IMG/VR virus record: IMGVR_UViG_3300050821_006257
Coordinates: 1-33,624 of that record
Source: a virus
Strand: one strand, 5' to 3'
Length of the DNA stretch: 33,624 bases
The notes under the pieces are model-generated. The model was not told the origin of the DNA and did not search any database. It saw nothing but the letters and a program-made list of their open reading frames with translations. Within the stretch, counting starts at the first letter, position 1. Every line of letters starts with the position of its first letter. Below are positions 29,208 to 33,624 of the stretch, piece by piece. Made by a program: the position numbers and the translations under genes.

Positions 29208-29831
29208 GTGACGCCAAGTTTTTTCTTTGCCACGCCATGCCATAGCAACATCACGGTTCAATATTGCCGTTCGGCACTGGCGTTGACGAAAGAGTTAGTG
29301 CAAGCGGGCATAGAGCACGAGTGGGCAATCCATCAGGGCTGCAGCATAATAAGCATTGCAAGAAACTTATTGGTGCAAAAATTCCTTGATGGGAAATGCA
29401 ATTATCTGTTCTGGATAGACTCCGACATTCGTTTTGAGCCGGACGATTTTGCCAAAATATACCGTCTCGATGCTGACATAGGCGTCGGCGCCGCTTCCAC
29501 GCGAGCGGAAAAGCGGCTCATCAATATGTGGAAGGGTGGCAAGCGGCTGGCAAGTTTGGAGACGCTATCCGGTCCCATCGAGGTTGACTATGCGGGAACG
29601 GGGTTCATGGCAGTCAAACGCGAGGTGATCGAGGTTTTGTCGCAGTCATGCGGAGCGTTCATGGCGAATGACGATAGGGTTTCCGCTCTGTACATGACGC
29701 CGATTCACGATGGGGAATTTGAGGGCGAAGATCATTTCTTTTGTCGGATTGCGCGCGAAGCCGGGTTCAAGATAGTGCTCGATCCATCGGTACAGGTTGG
29801 TCATGTTGGCCAATGTGAATACAAACTCTAG
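29208..29831 (+). CDS. GT-A fold glycosyltransferase-like protein
   Basis: This 207-aa protein starts at GTG immediately after the previous stop. It has a nucleotide-sugar-binding-like start (PSFFFATPCHSNI), DSD at residues 71-73 (YLFWIDSDIRF), the typical metal-binding motif of GT-A enzymes, then YAGTGFMAVKREVIEVL, the acidic GEDHFF (173-178) for acceptor activation and a late H199 in VQVGHVG. These would transfer a sugar from a nucleotide sugar. The target may be virion protein, DNA or a host molecule, and the sequence cannot say which. Confidence 0.72.
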   Translation: MTPSFFFATPCHSNITVQYCRSALALTKELVQAGIEHEWAIHQGCSIISIARNLLVQKFLDGKCNYLFWIDSDIRFEPDDFAKIYRLDADIGVGAASTRAEKRLINMWKGGKRLASLETLSGPIEVDYAGTGFMAVKREVIEVLSQSCGAFMANDDRVSALYMTPIHDGEFEGEDHFFCRIAREAGFKIVLDPSVQVGHVGQCEYKL

Positions 29832-29839
29832 AGGTTGAA

Positions 29840-30190
29840 ATGACAATTTATCACCCGAAAGTCGGCTTTGACATTCAATCTGTTACGTCGGCCGGAACGG
29901 ATGCGGCGAGCGCAACAGTTATTACTATCAATGTCGGGGAAACGCTGATCTTTGTTACCGGCTCTGGCGGACCCGATGGAGTTTTGATGCCGGACATGGA
30001 CATCGGCAATGAGGTTGAACTGAGACCGGTCAGCAATCAGTGCCGCCTCTACCTTCCTGGGGGGGCCACTCTTAAGGGGCTCGACGGAAGCACTATTACG
30101 GTCGCTATTTATGTTCAGGCTCAGAGTGCTGGCGGCGTAGGAACTCAGCTTATCAAGAGCAATACATCAGAGTGGCGAATCAACATCTAA
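29840..30190 (+). CDS. Beta-rich virion-like protein
   Basis: This 116-aa protein is all beta and rich in Thr/Val/Gly (TDAASATVITINVGETLIF). AGAGGTTGAA precedes the ATG. Its size and composition fit a small decoration or tip protein, but no motif secures it. It lies between the GT-A gene and other late genes. Confidence 0.45.
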   Translation: MTIYHPKVGFDIQSVTSAGTDAASATVITINVGETLIFVTGSGGPDGVLMPDMDIGNEVELRPVSNQCRLYLPGGATLKGLDGSTITVAIYVQAQSAGGVGTQLIKSNTSEWRINI

Positions 30191-30212
30191 GGCAACACAG
30201 GAGGCTTAGGCC

Positions 30213-30701
30213 ATGGCCTACACGGAGCAGGACGTTGATCGGCTGATCATGGAAGTTGGGATGATGAAGGCGAAGCGGAAGGCGGATTTGATGCATCCGC
30301 CGGTCGTGGTGGTTCCGTACATCGGAACCGACAAGGACAAGGCGCCTGCCGTACCGGATGCCGATGTGGCGGCGGAAATGGAGATGGCCGAGCTGGAGCG
30401 GGATAGCCCGTCAGTGGCGTTTGAGAAGGACACGTTCGGCTTGCGGTTGCGGATGCGCGACCCGCTCACTGGCAAAATTCACGTGATTTGCCAGCCAGAG
30501 GAGGATGGCAAGCCGGAGAAGTTCATGACGGCGAAGGCGGTGAACGACCTGCTGGTGGCGGGGCGGAAGCCGGTGCTGGAGAAGCGCAGGGCGGATGCGG
30601 TGGCGGCGAAGGCTGCGGCTGACAAGGCGTTTGCGGAGGCGAACAAGCCGGTGCCGGTTGCGGTCCATGGCGGGCCGGTGATGACCCCGGCCGGACACTA
30701 G
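30213..30701 (+). CDS. Charged hypothetical late protein
   Basis: This 162-aa protein has AGGAGG before its ATG. It starts MAYTEQDVDRLIMEVGMMKA. The middle is beta-rich (TFGLRLRMRDPLTGKIHVI) and the C-terminal part an Ala/Lys-rich helix (RRADAVAAKAAADKAFAEAN). This could be a structural or scaffolding-type protein. No family is recognised. Confidence 0.55.
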   Translation: MAYTEQDVDRLIMEVGMMKAKRKADLMHPPVVVVPYIGTDKDKAPAVPDADVAAEMEMAELERDSPSVAFEKDTFGLRLRMRDPLTGKIHVICQPEEDGKPEKFMTAKAVNDLLVAGRKPVLEKRRADAVAAKAAADKAFAEANKPVPVAVHGGPVMTPAGH

Positions 30702-30710
30702 GAGGCGATC

Positions 30711-30965
30711 ATGGCGGAGAAATATGCGGGTAGCGTGCCGCATCATGCGGGCCGGTCGTGGAAGATGGCGCCGTGCGACCAGTATGAGGGGATAAAGCCT
30801 ACGGTTTCGTACAATGACCCGCTGGCGACGCCTACGTCTGTGGTGGCGGCAAGGTCAACGCAGCGGACAGCGGGGAAGCCGGTTCTGGACTGGAACCCTG
30901 GGCAGTTTCCGCAGAGCGGCAGTCCGGCGACGCGCAGGGCCGGCGGTGGTGGGAGGCACAAGTAG
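30711..30965 (+). CDS. Small Gly/Pro/Ser-rich protein
   Basis: This 84-aa protein with strong SD (AGGAGG) starts MAEKYAGSVPHHAGRSWKMA. It is low in secondary structure and ends in a basic GGGGRHK. The stop overlaps the next GTG (TAGTG). Possibly a virion-associated peptide, with function unknown. Confidence 0.5.
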   Translation: MAEKYAGSVPHHAGRSWKMAPCDQYEGIKPTVSYNDPLATPTSVVAARSTQRTAGKPVLDWNPGQFPQSGSPATRRAGGGGRHK

Positions 30966-31141
30966 TGCCGTTGGTCTGGAAAGATGGCCGCAAGGTTGAA
31001 GGCACGATGGAAGAGTACATTGCTCAACTGCGTGCTGTCGCCGACAGGATGGACAAGCGGTTCAGCATTTTTTCGGACGAACGTGGCTTAATTGGAGACT
31101 TTCTGCGGGGTGCGGCAGACCAGCTTGAAAAAGGAGCATAG
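30965..31141 (+). CDS. Small helical hypothetical protein
   Basis: The GTG at 30965 overlaps the preceding stop. The product (58 aa) begins MPLVWKDGRKVEGTMEEYIA and is helical (QLRAVADRMDKRFSIF). The gene ends two bases before the next ATG. No known family. Confidence 0.55.
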   Translation: MPLVWKDGRKVEGTMEEYIAQLRAVADRMDKRFSIFSDERGLIGDFLRGAADQLEKGA

Positions 31142-31143
31142 CG

Positions 31144-31422
31144 ATGCTGTACGATCCGAAGTGGGGAAGGCCGTCGCTTGCCGGCTTCAAGGTGTGGCTC
31201 GAGCGGCAAGACCCGAACGAGACGTTCTGCTATTCCGACTGCGATGGCTGTGCGGTGGGGCAGTATCTGACCTCGATCGGTATGCGCTGGCGAACGATGG
31301 ACGATCCGGTCATGCTGAATGCGCTCAACATGTTTGCCTGCCGGGCAGCCTACGGCAATGACACGCCGACCTTCGGGGCGGTGCTGCGCGAGATCGAGCA
31401 TGCCGAGGCGGGGCCGGCATGA
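31144..31422 (+). CDS. Cys-rich small hypothetical protein
   Basis: This 92-aa protein has AAAGGAG before its ATG. The middle is FCYSDCDGCAVGQYL, a closely spaced Cys trio that may bind zinc or form a cluster. The rest is helical (MLNALNMFACRAAYG). The stop overlaps the next ATG. No family is recognised. Confidence 0.55.
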   Translation: MLYDPKWGRPSLAGFKVWLERQDPNETFCYSDCDGCAVGQYLTSIGMRWRTMDDPVMLNALNMFACRAAYGNDTPTFGAVLREIEHAEAGPA

Positions 31423-31574
31423 AAGCCTCGCGCAAGGTCATACGGTCAATGGCCAAGACCTATGAGCCGAAGAAGGGATGGGGCCGCGCCGTCGGCGCAT
31501 CTGGCGGTTCCAAGCCCGGTACGGTTGCCAAGACCGTGCTGAAGAAGACCATGCGGGGGAAGAAGAAGCCATGA
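31419..31574 (+). CDS. Lys/Arg-rich small protein
   Basis: Starting from an ATGA overlap, this 51-aa protein begins MKASRKVIRSMAKTYEPKKG and ends KTMRGKKKP, highly basic with Gly/Ser in the middle. It could bind nucleic acid. The next gene overlaps its end by ATGA. Confidence 0.5.
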   Translation: MKASRKVIRSMAKTYEPKKGWGRAVGASGGSKPGTVAKTVLKKTMRGKKKP

Positions 31575-31750
31575 TCTATGCCAAGGAGATGGGCAAGTCA
31601 TTGGAGAAGATAGACGCTCTGGTCAAGTTCATATCGGGAGAGCCGGATGAACTGCTCAGAAAGCATATGTGGATGCAAATGCTGGTTTGTGCCCCGGAGC
31701 GGATTGTGCACTCGTATTCGGATTATTTGAAACGGAAGGCCGCTTCATGA
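31571..31750 (+). CDS. Small helical protein
   Basis: This 59-aa protein starts MIYAKEMGKSLEKIDALVKF and is helical with a Trp/Met stretch (HMWMQMLVC). It is coupled by ATGA to its neighbours on both sides. No known family. Confidence 0.5.
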   Translation: MIYAKEMGKSLEKIDALVKFISGEPDELLRKHMWMQMLVCAPERIVHSYSDYLKRKAAS

Positions 31751-32205
31751 AGCGCATTCTCTCTATCGCGGCTGCCGTAGGGCTGCTTCTGGGCTGCTGT
31801 GGGTTAGCCGCTCCGCCAGCCCGCGCGCAATACTTCATGGAAGTGGCCCCTGGAAGCGTGGAAAATGCGATCAATCCCACTATCCTCCTCCGGGACCGCC
31901 AGGTATCGGCGCTCAATACGGCGGTATCGCTCACTTACGACATGCGCGGGATCGTCAATGCTCTGGCGATTGTCGCGGTGTGTTCGGCGGGGACGGCGGC
32001 CTTGACCGTGTCCGGCAGCTCGGACAACATCAACTTCATCGCCATAGACACGATTACCGCGGCGGCGACGCAGGTGAAAAACTACAACAGCAGCACGGTC
32101 GGGGCGACGACGGCGGTTTCGCCGCTGGCGTTTCGCTGGGTGCGGATTTTGGTCGCCACTTGTGGCGTAGGCAATACGTCAACGCTCACAGTGGCCGGCA
32201 AGTAA
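31747..32205 (+). CDS. Exported/lipoprotein-like protein
   Basis: This 152-aa protein begins MKRILSIAAAVGLLLGCCGL followed by AAPPARAQYF. This is a signal peptide that could be cleaved after PARA by signal peptidase I, or processed at LLGC as a lipoprotein. The mature part is beta-rich (AALTVSGSSDNINFIAIDT), with a late Cys. Phage lipoproteins and secreted proteins often block superinfection or alter the surface. It is coupled to the previous gene by ATGA. The role is unproven. Confidence 0.6.
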   Translation: MKRILSIAAAVGLLLGCCGLAAPPARAQYFMEVAPGSVENAINPTILLRDRQVSALNTAVSLTYDMRGIVNALAIVAVCSAGTAALTVSGSSDNINFIAIDTITAAATQVKNYNSSTVGATTAVSPLAFRWVRILVATCGVGNTSTLTVAGK

Positions 32206-32223
32206 CGGTCGGCGTTGCGTCGT

Positions 32224-32313
32224 TTGCCGGGGTTCTGCCTCAAGCAGACACCCTCCCCCGGCAATAGGGCGGCAGGGCTGCCAGTCCCACCCCGACACCC
32301 GGCTCTGCCGCCC
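32224..32313. other. Two adjacent long-loop inverted repeats
   Basis: TTGCCGGGG (32224-32232) pairs with CCCCGGCAA (32256-32264), and GGGCGGCAG (32267-32275) pairs with CTGCCGCCC (32305-32313). The loops are 23 and 29 bases. No gene is seen between 32206 and 32384. Without a T-run these are not simple terminators. They may be RNA processing or attenuation elements between the exported protein and the next structural-type gene. Confidence 0.5.
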
Positions 32314-32384
32314 ACCTTTCCCCGGCTCTTTTCTCCTCCTTCGCGCCATGAGGCGCACAAGGCAGCGCAACATAGGAGATCAAC

Positions 32385-32873
32385 ATGGCGCGCTATGCAG
32401 TGTCCAACCAGAATGCGGCTTCCCCGATCAGCTTGACCACGACCTACAAGACCGAGGTGGTGGCGACTGCTGCCACCGGCGCGACCACGCTGCGCCGCGG
32501 CTGGATTGACGAGGTCGTTGTCGGTGCGGATGGTGTTGCCAACGCCACGGATTGCCAGATCGTCTGGGACTGGTCGGTACAGACTGCGGTCGGTACGGTC
32601 GTTGCCGTCGTTCCGCAGCCCACACCGGACGGCTCCGATGCCGCCGCGCTGCTGGTCTATGGTGTCAATGCTACGGCCGAGGGGACAATTACGGCAAATT
32701 CGTCCCTTCTGGCATTCGCCACCAACCAGCGGCAGTCGCAGCGCATCCAGTACGCCGATTTCCGGCTCACCCCGCTGATCATCCCTGCGGTCAACCTCAA
32801 GGGCATCGCAGCGCGGGCCAAGTCCACGACCTATGCCTCGACCGCAGTGGTGCAGGAATACGTGGTTGAATGA
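32385..32873 (+). CDS. Beta-rich virion-like protein
   Basis: This 162-aa protein starts with AGGAGATCAAC before its ATG. It is beta-rich with many Thr/Ala/Val (TTYKTEVVATAATGATTLRR, DEVVVGADGVANATDCQIVW) and looks like a phage decoration or minor virion protein. The length and the lack of any enzyme motif agree. The end overlaps the next ATG. Confidence 0.5.
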   Translation: MARYAVSNQNAASPISLTTTYKTEVVATAATGATTLRRGWIDEVVVGADGVANATDCQIVWDWSVQTAVGTVVAVVPQPTPDGSDAAALLVYGVNATAEGTITANSSLLAFATNQRQSQRIQYADFRLTPLIIPAVNLKGIAARAKSTTYASTAVVQEYVVE

Positions 32874-33163
32874 AGGTTACCGGCTGGACTATCTGCAGCA
32901 ATAACGGCTCCGATCGGCCGGCCTACGAAGCCGACCTGTTGGTCTGCCGCCACTGCGGGAAGACCGTGTTCATGTGCCACAGTATTACCAAGGTGCCGCT
33001 GCCGGCTTCTGCGGTGGCGGAACGGTGCGGGTGCTGCGATCAGCCGATCTGCGGGCGCTGCAAGGAGAAGATGCGCAATGGCGCCATCTGCTCCTACTTC
33101 CGCGACCGTATTGATGCCGAGGAAGCTGCTCATGCCCAATACAGGAAACTAGGCGCATGGTGA
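32870..33163 (+). CDS. Double zinc-ribbon-like protein
   Basis: This 97-aa protein contains LVCRHCGKTVFMCHS, then ERCGCCDQPICGRC, eight cysteines in CxxC spacing that could hold two zinc ions. The C-terminus is charged and helical (FRDRIDAEEAAHAQYRK). It starts with an ATGA overlap. Small zinc-ribbon proteins of this kind are common in phages of the group. The function is unknown. Confidence 0.62.
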   Translation: MKVTGWTICSNNGSDRPAYEADLLVCRHCGKTVFMCHSITKVPLPASAVAERCGCCDQPICGRCKEKMRNGAICSYFRDRIDAEEAAHAQYRKLGAW

Positions 33164-33444
33164 TGAAGTGCCAGCATGATCCGGTCGAGCAGACCCGCGG
33201 CAAGATGGGCGAGGCCGACTATTTCGATGTGTTGGAGAACGACACCCAGGAAGCCTTCCTGCATCGGGTGCCGAAGCCGTACCACGAGAACGTGGAGATC
33301 GACCAGGGCAATGCCGCTGATGTCCGCATCATCTGCAAGAAATGCCACATGACCACGGGCTGGTCCAAGGCGGACGCGCCGGGCATGCCGGGCGCTGGCC
33401 TTCTCTGGCTGCGGCAGCGGTGGGCCGCGATGACGAAGGACTAG
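33163..33444 (+). CDS. Zinc-knuckle hypothetical protein
   Basis: From ATG 33163 (an ATG at 33157 is also possible) this protein has about 93 aa, starting MKCQHDPVEQTRGKMGEADY. A CKKCHMTTGW motif near the middle forms a zinc knuckle. The C-terminus has Trp/Arg (LWLRQRWAAM). It overlaps the stop before it. No known family. Confidence 0.55.
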   Translation: MKCQHDPVEQTRGKMGEADYFDVLENDTQEAFLHRVPKPYHENVEIDQGNAADVRIICKKCHMTTGWSKADAPGMPGAGLLWLRQRWAAMTKD

Positions 33445-33448
33445 GGCC

Positions 33449-33624
33449 GTGGCTTATTATACGGCGTTCATAGCCGCATGGAATTCGGCCACACAGCCGC
33501 CGGCCGGTGTGACGGGATTGCCGCTGGCCGGGACGACCGCGCAGAAGCTCGCGCTGTTCAATGCGTGGACGGTCACTGGAGTGGTGCCGACGACGCTGCA
33601 AGTTACCGGAACGCAATTGCTCAA
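33449..33624 (+). CDS. Late phage protein, partial at right edge
   Basis: The frame starts at GTG 33449 and runs off the window. The visible 58 residues begin MAYYTAFIAAWNSATQPPAG, then a Thr/Ala-rich stretch (LAGTTAQKLALFNAWTVTG). Related proteins are seen in phages of Rhizobiales. The role is unknown because most of the protein lies outside. Confidence 0.5.
   Translation, partial: MAYYTAFIAAWNSATQPPAGVTGLPLAGTTAQKLALFNAWTVTGVVPTTLQVTGTQLL

Noticed and set aside
1-33624. Integrase, large terminase or RNA polymerase of phage type
   Set aside because: I looked for their motifs in all frames and saw none. They may lie outside the window, so temperate lifestyle is inferred only from the repressor switch and the AlpA-like gene.

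Overview
The window is part of a tailed-phage genome or prophage with GC-rich DNA. Its host is probably an alphaproteobacterium, most likely of the Rhizobiales. The host guess rests on a GcrA-type regulator, a lysozyme-family lysin of a type common in that order, and families of small hypothetical proteins typical of rhizobial phages. The virion looks short-tailed (podovirus-like): there is an N4-gp56-type capsid protein, a series of adaptor and internal-virion-like proteins, and no tape measure or tail-tube gene. No integrase, large terminase, DNA polymerase or complete portal gene lies inside the window.

Layout. (1) 1-10.6 kb, + strand: the tail end of a gene (portal position), scaffold-like protein, major capsid protein, adaptor, a large beta-rich virion protein, a GNAT-like protein, three internal/ejection-type proteins and a fibre/spike-like protein. 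(2) 10.55-14.8 kb, + strand: a lysis region with membrane proteins, a fused lysozyme/alpha-beta-hydrolase lysin, a two-TM holin candidate, a peptidoglycan-binding protein and coiled-coil proteins. It ends at a strong intrinsic terminator (14838-14867). (3) 14.87-19.1 kb, - strand: a long left operon of small genes, nearly all joined by 4-base stop/start overlaps. It carries a Gp157-family gene broken by a one-base frameshift, an HNH endonuclease, an SSB-like protein, an AlpA-like regulator and three paralogous coiled-coil proteins. (4) 19.1-19.6 kb: a lambda-like switch. An 88-aa XRE repressor gene sits between two promoters that point away from it and share the same -35/operator/-10 design, with the operator consensus GTTCGC-N5-GCGAAC. 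(5) 19.56-25.1 kb, + strand: the right operon, with a Cro-like HTH, a tRNA-Met(CAT), a PD-(D/E)XK nuclease, an MT-A70 adenine methyltransferase, a GcrA-like regulator, replication-type proteins and a NusG-like factor. (6) 25.2-27.6 kb: an ATP-grasp protein and a small terminase subunit followed by small genes. (7) 27.58-28.10 kb: a non-coding block with a 25-bp direct repeat. (8) 28.1-33.6 kb: small late genes including a GT-A glycosyltransferase-like protein, two exported proteins, two beta-rich virion-like proteins and zinc-ribbon proteins.

How it fits together. The repressor probably silences both early operons through operators placed inside each promoter spacer. The right operon then supplies DNA metabolism and a NusG-like factor that may help expression of the late genes. 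Part of the late block lies at the right end of the window and part at the left end, so the two ends may be joined in a circular or permuted genome. Functional calls rest on motif recognition in the translated sequence, since no database search was possible.
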